A stretch of DNA of 64,000 nt from assembly GCA_022826485.1 (NCBI GenBank), contig JAJDUU010000007.1, forward strand, positions 1 through 64,000, in the 5' to 3' direction. Positions 34,430 to 42,610 of the stretch are shown one piece after another. The notes under the pieces were generated by a model, which worked only from the letters and a program-made list of their open reading frames with translations, was not told where the DNA came from and made no database searches. The position numbers and the translations under genes were made by a program. Every line of letters starts with the position of its first letter. Within the stretch, counting starts at the first letter, position 1. Source of the DNA: Chloroflexota bacterium (GTDB lineage: Bacteria; Chloroflexota; UBA11872).

Positions 34430-34453
34430 CGCCGCGGCGAACGTCCCGCGGCG
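34430..34453 (+). promoter_or_regulatory. Perfect inverted repeat in the groEL leader, candidate operator
   Basis: CGCCGCGG (34430-34437) and CCGCGGCG (34446-34453) are exact reverse complements around eight bases. The repeat begins about 13 bases after the inferred transcription start and ends 50 bases before the start codon. It is not the CIRCE sequence bound by HrcA (TTAGCACTC-N9-GAGTGCTAA). It could be a repressor site or an RNA hairpin controlling translation. Confidence 0.5.
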
Positions 34454-34502
34454 GCTCTCAACCCACCTGAGACATCCGGCGCCACGCGCCCAAGAGGAAG
34501 CC

Positions 34503-36233
34503 ATGCCTAAGCAGATTGTGCTCGCCGAAGAAGCCCGCCAGGAACTTTCCGACGGCGTGGAGGTCATTGCCCGCGCCGTGCGCTCAACCCTGGGACCCAA
34601 GGGCCGCAACGTGGCGCTGGGCAAGAAATACAGCTCTCCCACCATCACGCATGACGGCGTGAGCGTGGCCGAGGCCATCGACCTCGACGACGAGTTCAAG
34701 GACGTGGGCGCGCAGCTCATCAAAGAGGCGGCCAGCCGCACGGGCGAATCCGCCGGCGACGGCACCACCACGGCCACCGTGTTGGCCCAGGCCGTGCTCA
34801 ACGAAGCGCTGCGCAGCATGGCCGCCGGCGCCAACGCCATGATGCTGCGTCGCGGCATCGAGAAGGCCACCCAAGAGGTGCAGTACGAGCTCCGACGCCA
34901 GGCGACGCCGATTCAGCACCGCAACGAGATTGCGAACATCGCCGCCATCGCGTCCGGCGACGACGAGATTGGCGAGCTGATTGCCGAGGCCATGGACACC
35001 GTCGGGCGGGACGGCGCCATCACGGTTGACGAGTCCAGGGGGCTCGACACCGAGATCGACCACACCGAGGGCATGACGTTCGACAAGGGCTATGCCTCGC
35101 CCGAATTCGTCACCGACCGCGACAACATGCAGACGGTCATCGAAGACCCGTACATCCTCGTCACCAACATCAAGCCCACGCACATCCACGACCTGGTGCC
35201 GTTGCTGGACCAGCTAAATCAGGCTGGCAAGAAGGAGTTCGTGGTCATCAGCGATGAGCTGGCGGGCGACCCCCTGGCCGTGCTGCTGGTGAACAACCAG
35301 CGGGGCAATCTCAACTCGCTCGGTGTAAAGGCGCCGGGCTACGGCGATCGCCGCAAGTACATGCTGGAAGACATCGCCATCCTCGTCGGCGGCACCTGCT
35401 TCGGACCGGATACGGGCCGCAAGCTCGAAGACGCCACCATTGACGATCTGGGGCAAGCGCGTCGCGTGATCTGCCGCAAGGAAGAGACCACCATCGAAGG
35501 CGGCAAGGGCCGTCCAGCCGCCATCCAGGCGCGCCTCCAGCAGCTCAAGGTGGAGATGGAAGAGGCGAAGTCGGAGTACGACCGCGATCAAGTCGAGGAG
35601 CGGCGGGCCCGGCTGGCCGGCGGCGTGGCCGTCATCCAGGTTGGCGCCGCCACCGAGGTCGAGCTGAAGGAGAAGAAGGCTCGCGTCGAGGACGCGCTGG
35701 CCGCCACGCGCGCGGCGCTCGAACGAGGCGTGGTCCCCGGAGGCGGCGTGGCCTTGCTCAACGCTTCCGGCGCGCTGGACGCCGTCGAGGAATCGACCTC
35801 GGGCGACGTGCAGGCCGGCGTGCGGGCGCTCCGCCTCGCGTTGGCTCAGCCCGTGCGGCAGCTCGCGGCCAATTCCGGCCTGCACGGCGGCGTTGTCATC
35901 AACAACATCCGCCGCGGACAGGCGGAGCACCAGAATCCCAACTACGGGCTCAACGTGCTCACCGGCGAATACGGTGATCTCGTCGCCGACGGCGTGATCG
36001 ACCCGGCCACCGTGACCGAGTCAGCCCTCAAGAACGGCGTCTCGATTGCCAATCTCATTCTCACCACCGAAGTCGTAGTCGCCGAGACCGGCTTCGTTCC
36101 CCAGGAGCCGCCACCCGGCGCCGACGCCGGCATGGGTGGAATGGGCGGCATGGGAGGCATGGGCGGTATGGGTGGTATGGGCGGCATGGGCGGTATGGGT
36201 GGCATGGGCGGAATGGGCGGTATGGGCTTCTAG
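34503..36233 (+). CDS. groEL: 60-kDa chaperonin GroEL
   Basis: A 576-residue chaperonin that folds proteins inside a double-ring cavity using ATP. Seen are STLGPKGRNVALGKKY, the ATP-site GDGTTTATVLA and the late VPGGGVALLNA. The tail has ten consecutive GGM units ending MGF, longer than the usual three or four. The start follows the family's MPKQIVLAEEAR. Between 36110 and 36233 only the tail is encoded. groES, normally directly upstream, is absent. The gene stands alone downstream of a strong promoter and inverted repeat. It may be one of several chaperonin copies. Confidence 0.96.
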   Translation: MPKQIVLAEEARQELSDGVEVIARAVRSTLGPKGRNVALGKKYSSPTITHDGVSVAEAIDLDDEFKDVGAQLIKEAASRTGESAGDGTTTATVLAQAVLNEALRSMAAGANAMMLRRGIEKATQEVQYELRRQATPIQHRNEIANIAAIASGDDEIGELIAEAMDTVGRDGAITVDESRGLDTEIDHTEGMTFDKGYASPEFVTDRDNMQTVIEDPYILVTNIKPTHIHDLVPLLDQLNQAGKKEFVVISDELAGDPLAVLLVNNQRGNLNSLGVKAPGYGDRRKYMLEDIAILVGGTCFGPDTGRKLEDATIDDLGQARRVICRKEETTIEGGKGRPAAIQARLQQLKVEMEEAKSEYDRDQVEERRARLAGGVAVIQVGAATEVELKEKKARVEDALAATRAALERGVVPGGGVALLNASGALDAVEESTSGDVQAGVRALRLALAQPVRQLAANSGLHGGVVINNIRRGQAEHQNPNYGLNVLTGEYGDLVADGVIDPATVTESALKNGVSIANLILTTEVVVAETGFVPQEPPPGADAGMGGMGGMGGMGGMGGMGGMGGMGGMGGMGGMGF

Positions 36234-36287
36234 GAAGCTCGGGCTGAAGTCCTTCCCGCCTTCAAGCGACCTTCGAATTCAGCTGTA

Positions 36288-36309
36288 GGGGCGGTTCGCG
36301 AACCGCCCC
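36288..36309. repeat. Perfect 22-bp GC palindrome after groEL
   Basis: GGGGCGGTTCG followed directly by CGAACCGCCCC forms an exact palindrome 54 bases after the groEL stop codon. It may end the groEL transcript or be a dispersed intergenic element. It is preceded by TGTA and not followed by a T tract. The 36234-36547 gap contains this, the REP unit at 36341 and no gene. Confidence 0.55.
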
Positions 36310-36340
36310 GCCGCCACGCATCCAGGCGCCCCAGGTTCGA

Positions 36341-36375
36341 CCGGACTGAATTCCGGCTTTCGCCGGAATGACGGA
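36341..36375 (-). repeat. REP-like unit, copy 1 (inverted relative to 43591)
   Basis: The minus strand reads TCCGTCATTCCGGC-GAAA-GCCGGAAT and continues TCAGTCCGG. It agrees with 43591-43625 at 33 of 35 positions. The stem is ATTCCGGC/GCCGGAAT. Such CATTCCGG hairpins are typical dispersed extragenic palindromes. Confidence 0.75.
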
Positions 36376-36547
36376 GGGACTACGCAGAGGTCTTTCGGAA
36401 GCGAGTCGGGTGGGATGGTGTTCAGCCGACTGACACCTTCCCCCCGAAACGGCGCAGCCTGGGGTCGAGATCAGCCCACATAGGTCGGCAGCCAACACTC
36501 CGGACCGAACCCTTCGCCCGCTCACGCCCGGTAATGGGCGCCGCCGG

Positions 36548-37504
36548 CTAGCCGACCGCCGCGGCCTCCACCGGCACGCCGGCGTCCGCGCCTTCGAGCC
36601 CGGCCACGAACTTCTCCGCCTCCATGGCGGCCATGCAGCCCTCGCCGGCGCCGGTGATGGCCTGGCGGAAGTAGTGGTCCTGCGCCTCGCCGGCGACGAA
36701 GATGCCCTCGACGCTGGTGTGCATGCGCCGGTCGGACACCACGTAGCCGTCGTCGGTCATGTCGAGCTTGCCCTCGAACATCGCCGTGTTCGGAAAGTGC
36801 CCGATGAACACGAACATTCCCTCAACCTGCAAGTCGCTGCCGTCACCCGACTGGACATCCTGCAATCGCAGATGGGTGACGCCGCGGGCGTCGCCTTCGA
36901 CCGACTCGACCACCTTGTTCCACAGAAACTCGATCTTCGGATCCTCTTCGGCTCGCATGCGCAGATAGGTCCCGGCGCGCAACTGGTCGCGGCGGTGGAC
37001 GACGGTGACCTTGGAAGCGAAGCGCGTGAGGAAGAGCGCTTCCTGCAGGGCGCTGTCGCCGCCGCCGATCACCGCCAGCGGCACATCCTTGAAGAACGCG
37101 CCGTCGCACGTGGCGCAAAACGACACGCCGCGACCCCAATATTCCTGTTCGCCCGGCACCTCGAGCTGACGCGCCGTGGCCCCCGTGGCCACGACGACCG
37201 CGCGCGCCTGGATCTCGCCGGCAAGCGTCGTCAGGGTGAAGGGCGGCCCGTCGACGTCGATCTCGGTGACGGTGTCGACCAGCATCTCGGCCCCGAACTT
37301 CTCGGCCTGCTCGCGCATTCGCATGGTGAGCTCAGGCCCCTCGATTTCGGAGAACCCAGGGTAGTTTTCGACGTCGTTGGTCGTGGCAATCTGCCCGCCA
37401 AACATCTCACCGGTGATGACCACGGTGGAAAGGTTGGCCCGCGCGCTGTAGATGGCGGCCGTGAGGCCCGCCGGTCCTGACCCTAAGATCGCGATGTCGT
37501 GCAT
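36548..37504 (-). CDS. trxB: Thioredoxin reductase
   Basis: A 318-residue FAD/NADPH enzyme that reduces thioredoxin. The FAD-binding motif GSGPAGLTAAIYSARA, the redox-active pair C130-A-T-C133 in VSFCATCDGAFF, the NADPH-binding GGGDSALQEALFLT and the C-terminal FVAGEAQDHYFRQAITGAGEGCMAAMEAE are in the usual places. The length is normal. It stands alone facing groEL's end. The reading direction opposes the divergent solute-binding protein at 37680. No thioredoxin gene is in the window. Confident. Confidence 0.95.
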   Translation of the reverse strand: MHDIAILGSGPAGLTAAIYSARANLSTVVITGEMFGGQIATTNDVENYPGFSEIEGPELTMRMREQAEKFGAEMLVDTVTEIDVDGPPFTLTTLAGEIQARAVVVATGATARQLEVPGEQEYWGRGVSFCATCDGAFFKDVPLAVIGGGDSALQEALFLTRFASKVTVVHRRDQLRAGTYLRMRAEEDPKIEFLWNKVVESVEGDARGVTHLRLQDVQSGDGSDLQVEGMFVFIGHFPNTAMFEGKLDMTDDGYVVSDRRMHTSVEGIFVAGEAQDHYFRQAITGAGEGCMAAMEAEKFVAGLEGADAGVPVEAAAVG

Positions 37505-37679
37505 CTGTCACTCATCCCGGCCGCCCCGTGCCATTCTTGGTGGATCGCCATTCATCCCATAGTCGCATGCCCGACACGCCGGTTCTAAGCCAGCGGCGGC
37601 ATACCGTCGCCTTTCCTACACGCGGGACCGCCCACCATGCCGCCGTCCGGCGGGCGCGGCGGTTGCGAGGACGATAACG

Positions 37680-38975
37680 CTGGGAATTCGCGGCAGCCGC
37701 GTCGGCAAGCGCATCTCACGCCGGAGCATGCTGCTGGGCGCGGGTTCGACGGTCGCCGCTCGGGCGCTGGCCGCCTCCGGCGCGGCATTCGTCGGCCAAC
37801 ACCTGCATCAGCCGTCGATCGCCACGACCGCTGCGGCCGACGCCGCAACGGTGCGCCTGTTGGTGGTAGGTCGCGACGAGTCGCCCTGGACTGAGCGCCT
37901 GGAGGCCGTCACCGCGCGGCGGCCCGAGATCGATCTGCACGCGACGCATGTGGCACCGTCGCCGATCGGTCTCGCCGGACTCATCGCCCGCGCGCGCCAA
38001 GGCGGCGAATTCGACGTGGTCGCCGGAATCCCCGGCACTCAGCTGGCGCGCCTCGCGCGAGAAGGCCTCGTGCTGGCGCTCAACGCCTGGCTCGGCGGCC
38101 TCGATCTGCTGCCCGCCATCGAGCGCCTGGGGCGGCATCACCAGGCCCGCATCGGACTGCCGCTGAGCGGGTATCCCGTTTACTCCTTCATCAATCCACA
38201 GGCCTTCGAGCGCGCGGGCGTCACCGAGCCCGGCGCCACCTACCAGGAGTGGCTGGACGCCGCGCGCCGCCTCACCGATCGGGAGCGATTCACCTACGGC
38301 TGGGGAGTCGTCGCCGACGTGCCGGAGATCGAGGCCGTGGCTACGTCGTCCGGTGGGCGCTTCTGGACCGGCGCCCAGGTCGCCCCGAGCGCCGGGTGGC
38401 AGTGGTATGCCGACCTCATCCATCGCGAAGCCGTTTCACCGCCGCCATACGCCTGGGATGGGCTGCTGGGGGCGCACCGCGCCCTTGTCGATGGGCGAAT
38501 CGCCATGACCATTCGGTCCGCGTGGGTGCTCAACGAGCTGCCCAACGGCGCCGCCTGGCAGGTGGTCCCGCTGCCGGCGTGGGGCGCCAACCGCCGCGCC
38601 GTGCCGGTGGCTGCGGACTACGTGGCCGTTGCGCACGACGCCGACAACGTCGAGGCCGCGGCCGACGTCGCGTCGCTGCTCGCAACCGAGGCCTGGCCGG
38701 CTCCCGGCGCGCGCGGCCTGCCGGCATGGCGGCCCGCATTCGAGCAGTTCGCTGAAACATCGGGTCTTTCGATGGAGAACCTCACCGAGTCCGCCCCCGA
38801 CTGGCGCCGCCCGTCGCTCGACGTGCCGGGCGCGGAGATCGCCCAGTCGAGGATCCTGCCGGCCATCGACGACGTGATGTCCTCGGGACAGCCGGTGGAG
38901 GCCCGCATGGCCGCCCTAGCGGAAGAGCTGCAAGCCCAGCGCGATCCGGTCTCCTCTCCCTCTGGGAGAGGGTGA
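37680..38975 (+). CDS. Tat-exported solute-binding protein, ABC sugar-type; probable CTG start
   Basis: An extracellular solute-binding protein (family 1-like). An in-frame ATG at 37728 would give 415 residues. Directly upstream the same frame encodes GKRISRRSMLLGAGS, a twin-arginine signal, and the only possible start there is CTG at 37680, with GAGG ten bases before. I prefer the longer form (431 residues). The mature part has YPVYSFINPQAFERAGV and TYQEWLDAARRLTD, typical of sugar-binding proteins. No permease or ATPase lies nearby. The last residues SSPSGRG and the stop codon come from an intergenic-type repeat. The ligand is unknown. Confidence 0.72.
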   Translation: MGIRGSRVGKRISRRSMLLGAGSTVAARALAASGAAFVGQHLHQPSIATTAAADAATVRLLVVGRDESPWTERLEAVTARRPEIDLHATHVAPSPIGLAGLIARARQGGEFDVVAGIPGTQLARLAREGLVLALNAWLGGLDLLPAIERLGRHHQARIGLPLSGYPVYSFINPQAFERAGVTEPGATYQEWLDAARRLTDRERFTYGWGVVADVPEIEAVATSSGGRFWTGAQVAPSAGWQWYADLIHREAVSPPPYAWDGLLGAHRALVDGRIAMTIRSAWVLNELPNGAAWQVVPLPAWGANRRAVPVAADYVAVAHDADNVEAAADVASLLATEAWPAPGARGLPAWRPAFEQFAETSGLSMENLTESAPDWRRPSLDVPGAEIAQSRILPAIDDVMSSGQPVEARMAALAEELQAQRDPVSSPSGRG

Positions 38976-38985
38976 CGGTGAGGGT
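38953..38985 (+). repeat. CCTCTCCC-TCT-GGGAGAGG hairpin repeat overlapping the end of the solute-binding protein gene
   Basis: An exact 8-bp stem (38953-38960 with 38964-38971) is followed by GTGACGGTGAGGG. The repeat extends across the preceding gene's stop codon at 38973-38975. The unit at 31011 has the same plan. After it, to 39136, no gene is seen. Confidence 0.6.
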
Positions 38986-39136
38986 CCGCCTGAGCAACGC
39001 ATCCGCCATGTGCATGCCAATCGCGACAATCAAGCGCCCAATCGTCGTATCGACTCCCCGCCGGCGCCCTCGCCACGGCAGGTACCATCGGGCGGCGGGT
39101 CCACTGGTGGGCCCCGTTTCGGACTGAGGCTGCGGC

Positions 39137-39988
39137 GTGTTCGCCATCGAGATCCCTTGGGACCCGGATCTATTCGCCATCGGCGACTTCCGGTTTACCT
39201 GGCATTCCCTGTGGGCGGTCATCGGCATCATCGTGGGCGTGTTTGTCGCGCGACGGTTGGCGCGCCGGTCCAGCATCACCACCGACGAGGTCACCACCCT
39301 CGCCCTCTGGGGCGTGGCCGCCAGCATCGTCGTGGCGCGTGCGCTCTACGTCATCGATAACTGGGAGATCGAGTTCGCCCACGACTTCGCCAGCATCTTC
39401 AAGCTGAACCAGGGCGGCATCACCGTGTGGGGCGCCATCATCGGTGGAACCATCGGCGTGGGCGGCGCCGCCTGGTGGATGCGTCTCCCCGTCCGCACCG
39501 CGCTGGACATCGGCGCGCCGGGAACCATCTTCGGCATGGGCATCGGACGCATCGGCGATCTCATCAACGGCGAGCACCACGCCCTGGCCTCCGACCTGCC
39601 GTGGGCGGTGCTTTACACCCACCCCAACACGCTCGGCCAGGGCCCTGTCCGGCCTCAGATCGAAGGCTTTCCCGTCCACCCCGCCACCACGTACGAGATG
39701 CTCGGCGACTTCGTGATCTTCGCCGCCGCCCTGTGGCTCGTCTTCCGCTTCATGGGCAATCTCTACACTTATTGGTTCGTCGTTGCTGGCTACAGCGCGC
39801 TGCGCTTAGGTCTGCAGTACCTGCGTCTGGACCAGAACATGCTGTTCGCCGGGCTGCAGCAGTCGCAGGTGATCGGGATCATCGGTCTCGTCGTGACCGC
39901 GATCTGGGTATTCCGTCACCTGTGGCAGAGGCGGGTTGCCGCCAAGGCGGCGACTCCGACCCCGCCGCGACCGCCGCGCCCACGATGA
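39137..39988 (+). CDS. lgt: Prolipoprotein diacylglyceryl transferase
   Basis: A 283-residue membrane enzyme that attaches diacylglycerol to the lipobox cysteine of prolipoproteins, such as the SH3 protein at 31867. About seven membrane segments are seen. The family signature is GMGIGRIGDLINGEHHA (residues 133-149), and upstream is FKLNQGGITVWGAIIGG. The signature asparagine usual in GRxGNFxNxE is aspartate (GDL), a small deviation. It starts at GTG. The stop overlaps the chelatase start (ATGA). The Pro-rich tail APTPPRPPRPR-like end is probably disordered. Confidence 0.93.
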   Translation: MFAIEIPWDPDLFAIGDFRFTWHSLWAVIGIIVGVFVARRLARRSSITTDEVTTLALWGVAASIVVARALYVIDNWEIEFAHDFASIFKLNQGGITVWGAIIGGTIGVGGAAWWMRLPVRTALDIGAPGTIFGMGIGRIGDLINGEHHALASDLPWAVLYTHPNTLGQGPVRPQIEGFPVHPATTYEMLGDFVIFAAALWLVFRFMGNLYTYWFVVAGYSALRLGLQYLRLDQNMLFAGLQQSQVIGIIGLVVTAIWVFRHLWQRRVAAKAATPTPPRPPRPR

Positions 39989-42003
39989 GCGCGACCACGG
40001 ACGCCACGGCCGACACGATCGGCGTGACCTATCCCTTCGCGGCCATCGTCGGGCAGGACCGGATGAAGCTGGCGTTGCTGGCAAATGCCGTCAACCCGGC
40101 CATCGGCGGCGTGCTCATTCGCGGCGAGCGCGGAACGGCCAAGTCAACCGCGGTGCGCGGGCTGGCGGTGATCCTCCCGGCCATCACCGTCTCCACCTGT
40201 CGCTATCGCTGCGACCCGAGCTCCGGCAATATCTGTCACGAATGCCGCGCAAAGCTCGACGCCTCCGTGTCGATCGAGACCGAGTCCCAGCGCGTGCGCG
40301 TGGTCGACCTCCCCGTCTCCGCCACCGAGGACCGCGTCGTCGGCACCATCGACCTCGAAACCGTGCTGAAGGATGGGCGGCGATCATTCGAGCCCGGTCT
40401 GCTGGCCGACGCCCACCGCGGCATTCTCTACGTCGACGAGGTCAATCTTTTGGATGACCACCTGGTCGACACGTTGCTCGACAGCGCGGCGTCCGGCGTC
40501 AATCGCGTCGAGCGCGAAGGCGTCGCCTTCCATCATCCGGCGGAGTTCATTCTCGTCGGCACGATGAATCCGGAGGAAGGCGATCTGCGCCCGCAGCTCC
40601 TCGACCGATTCGGACTCGCCGCCGAGATCAAGGGCGATCGGGATCCCAAGGCGCGGGCCGAGATCGTCCGACGCCGGCTCGCCTACGAGACCGACACGGC
40701 CGCGTTCCTCGAGCAATGGCAACCGGCGACGAACGACGTGATGGCGCTGATCGAGCGAGCTCGCGGCCTGCTGCCGACGGTGGAGGTCAGCGACCACCTG
40801 CTCGGGCTGATCACGCATATCGCCAATGCCATGGGCGTCGACGGTCACCGCGCCGACATCGTCATGTACAAGACCGCCCGGACTATTGCGGCGCTCGACG
40901 GACGGAGCGCCGTCAGCCTCGAGGACGTGCGCCGTGCCGCCGAGCTGGCGCTGCCCCACCGCCGACGCCGCGACCCGTTCACGCCGCCCGGACTCGACCC
41001 GGACGAGCTCGACCGCTCGATCCAAGCCTTCGAGGCGCGGCCCGCGCCGGCTCAGGCCACGGATTCCGCCGCCGACGCGACGGATGGGGCCGCCGGCGCC
41101 GCCGACGATTCGACGATGAGCTCGACGCCGGCTGACAACGGTCCCCCCGGGGACGCCAACGAGGCGGACCAGAGACTCGCCAGCGACGAGGCGACGACGG
41201 CGCCGCCGGTCAACGCGCCGGAGCGCATCCCATTCCAGAAGCCGCGCACGGGACGACGAACCAGCGCAGAGGTCAAGGGCCGCCGCGGCCATTCGGTGCG
41301 CAGCCGGCCCATGGTCCACGACGACCCGCCCGATATCGCCATCGTCGACACGGTGCGAGCCGCCGCCGCGCGGCGGCCCCAGAAGGGCGCCCCCGAGATT
41401 GGCGTGCAAGACCTGCGCGTGCACCGGCGCATGCGCAAGGTCGGCAATCTCATGCTCTTCGTAGTCGACGGCTCCGGCAGCATGGCCGCCCAGCGACGCA
41501 TGCAACTCACCAAGTCCGCGGTGCTCTCGCTGCTTGCGGACGCCTACAAGCGGCGCGACCGCGTGGGCGTCATCACGTTCCGCAAGACCGAGGCCTATGA
41601 GACCGTGCCGCCGACCTCGAGTCTGGACGTGGCCCACGCCCGCATGCACGAGCTTCCCACCGGCGGCCGCACGCCGCTGGCTCACGGATTGGAGCTTGCC
41701 CGCCTCGTCGTCGAGCGGGAGCGCGCGCGCGACGCCCAGCTGCGCCCCATCCTGATCCTGCTGACGGACGGCGTCGCCAACGTCGGGCTGTCGGCAGGCT
41801 CCGATCCGATCACGGACGCGCTGCAGTCCGCCGGCGCCATTGCCCGCGACCATGTGCCGGCGCTCGTGGTGGATGCCGACCGCCGCCACAACCGCAGCAG
41901 CTCGCTGGTTGAGCTCGCCAACCAGATGGCCGCGGCGCACGTGCGCCTGGACGCCCTGGCCGCCGGACAGCTGACCAGCCTCATTCGCCTCGCCGCGGCC
42001 TAA
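39985..42003 (+). CDS. Fused AAA+/VWA magnesium or cobalt chelatase-like protein (BchI-BchD type)
   Basis: A 672-residue protein joining a ChlI-like AAA+ ATPase and a ChlD-like von Willebrand A domain. Walker A is GERGTAKS (residues 47-54). A cysteine cluster CRYRC-x7-CHEC (C72, C76, C84, C87) suggests a bound metal. Walker B is ILYVDEVNLLDDHL. Residues 340-440 are an acidic, Ala/Pro-rich linker, and the VWA MIDAS motif is DGSGSM near 494. Such fusions insert Mg or Co into tetrapyrroles with a large ChlH/CobN subunit, not present here, or act as MoxR/VWA-like chaperones. It overlaps the lgt stop by four bases. Confidence 0.85.
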   Translation: MSATTDATADTIGVTYPFAAIVGQDRMKLALLANAVNPAIGGVLIRGERGTAKSTAVRGLAVILPAITVSTCRYRCDPSSGNICHECRAKLDASVSIETESQRVRVVDLPVSATEDRVVGTIDLETVLKDGRRSFEPGLLADAHRGILYVDEVNLLDDHLVDTLLDSAASGVNRVEREGVAFHHPAEFILVGTMNPEEGDLRPQLLDRFGLAAEIKGDRDPKARAEIVRRRLAYETDTAAFLEQWQPATNDVMALIERARGLLPTVEVSDHLLGLITHIANAMGVDGHRADIVMYKTARTIAALDGRSAVSLEDVRRAAELALPHRRRRDPFTPPGLDPDELDRSIQAFEARPAPAQATDSAADATDGAAGAADDSTMSSTPADNGPPGDANEADQRLASDEATTAPPVNAPERIPFQKPRTGRRTSAEVKGRRGHSVRSRPMVHDDPPDIAIVDTVRAAAARRPQKGAPEIGVQDLRVHRRMRKVGNLMLFVVDGSGSMAAQRRMQLTKSAVLSLLADAYKRRDRVGVITFRKTEAYETVPPTSSLDVAHARMHELPTGGRTPLAHGLELARLVVERERARDAQLRPILILLTDGVANVGLSAGSDPITDALQSAGAIARDHVPALVVDADRRHNRSSSLVELANQMAAAHVRLDALAAGQLTSLIRLAAA

Positions 42004-42028
42004 GCCGCCGCTCCGACGGAGACCGTCC

Positions 42029-42610
42029 GTGGGCCGACCGCCGCCGCGCCATCTTCCATGCCGGATTTCGGTTGTCGGCCTCTCGGGTTCCGGCAAGACC
42101 ACCGTCGCCCGGAAGCTTGCCGGCCTCGTGAACGCGCCGCATGTCGAGCTCGACGCCTTGCACTGGGTCAATCCCGGCTGGGTCGAGCCGCCCGACGAGG
42201 AGTTCCACGCCGCGGTGGGACGCGCCCTGGCCGGCGACGACTGGGTGGTCGAAGGCAACTACCGGAGCGCCCGCGCCGTGTACTGGGCACGAGTGGAGCT
42301 GCTGGTGTGGCTGGACCTGCCGCTGTGGCTCACCACCTGGCGCGCGCTGTGGCGCAGCCTGCGGCGCGTAGGTTCGAGCGAGCCGCTATGGGGCACGCAG
42401 CGCGAGTCCTTGCGACATTCGGTCCTGAGCCCGGTAAGCCCGTGGATCTGGAATCTCCGCGTCCACCGACTGCGGCGGAGACAGTTCACCGCCCTCGCCG
42501 CCGAGCTCGAGCATCGCGGCGGACTGGCGGTGCGCATGCGATCCCAGCGCGCGGTGGATGAATGGATGGAGCAACTGACGAATCAGGCGCCGTCACAGCG
42601 CCAGCGCTAG
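42029..42610 (+). CDS. Small P-loop kinase-like protein (adenylate kinase/FlaR-like)
   Basis: A 193-residue protein with a proper Walker A, VVGLSGSGKTTVARKLA. Next come HVELDALHWVNPGWVEPPDEEF and VVEGNYRSAR, which match the family often called DNA topology modulation protein FlaR or adenylate-kinase-like. These are P-loop enzymes of unknown substrate. Trp- and Arg-rich helices follow (WLTTWRALWRSLRRVG). It begins at GTG 25 bases after the chelatase gene. Its last 18 bases overlap the end of the convergent radical SAM gene. Cytoplasmic. Function not established for the family. Confidence 0.75.
   Translation: MGRPPPRHLPCRISVVGLSGSGKTTVARKLAGLVNAPHVELDALHWVNPGWVEPPDEEFHAAVGRALAGDDWVVEGNYRSARAVYWARVELLVWLDLPLWLTTWRALWRSLRRVGSSEPLWGTQRESLRHSVLSPVSPWIWNLRVHRLRRRQFTALAAELEHRGGLAVRMRSQRAVDEWMEQLTNQAPSQRQR

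Noticed and set aside
34286-34502. CIRCE element upstream of groEL
   Set aside because: The inverted repeat there is GC-rich and does not match TTAGCACTC-N9-GAGTGCTAA.
36120-36233. Minisatellite in the groEL 3' end
   Set aside because: The nine-base repeat is fully explained by the GGM codons of the protein tail, with varied synonymous codons.
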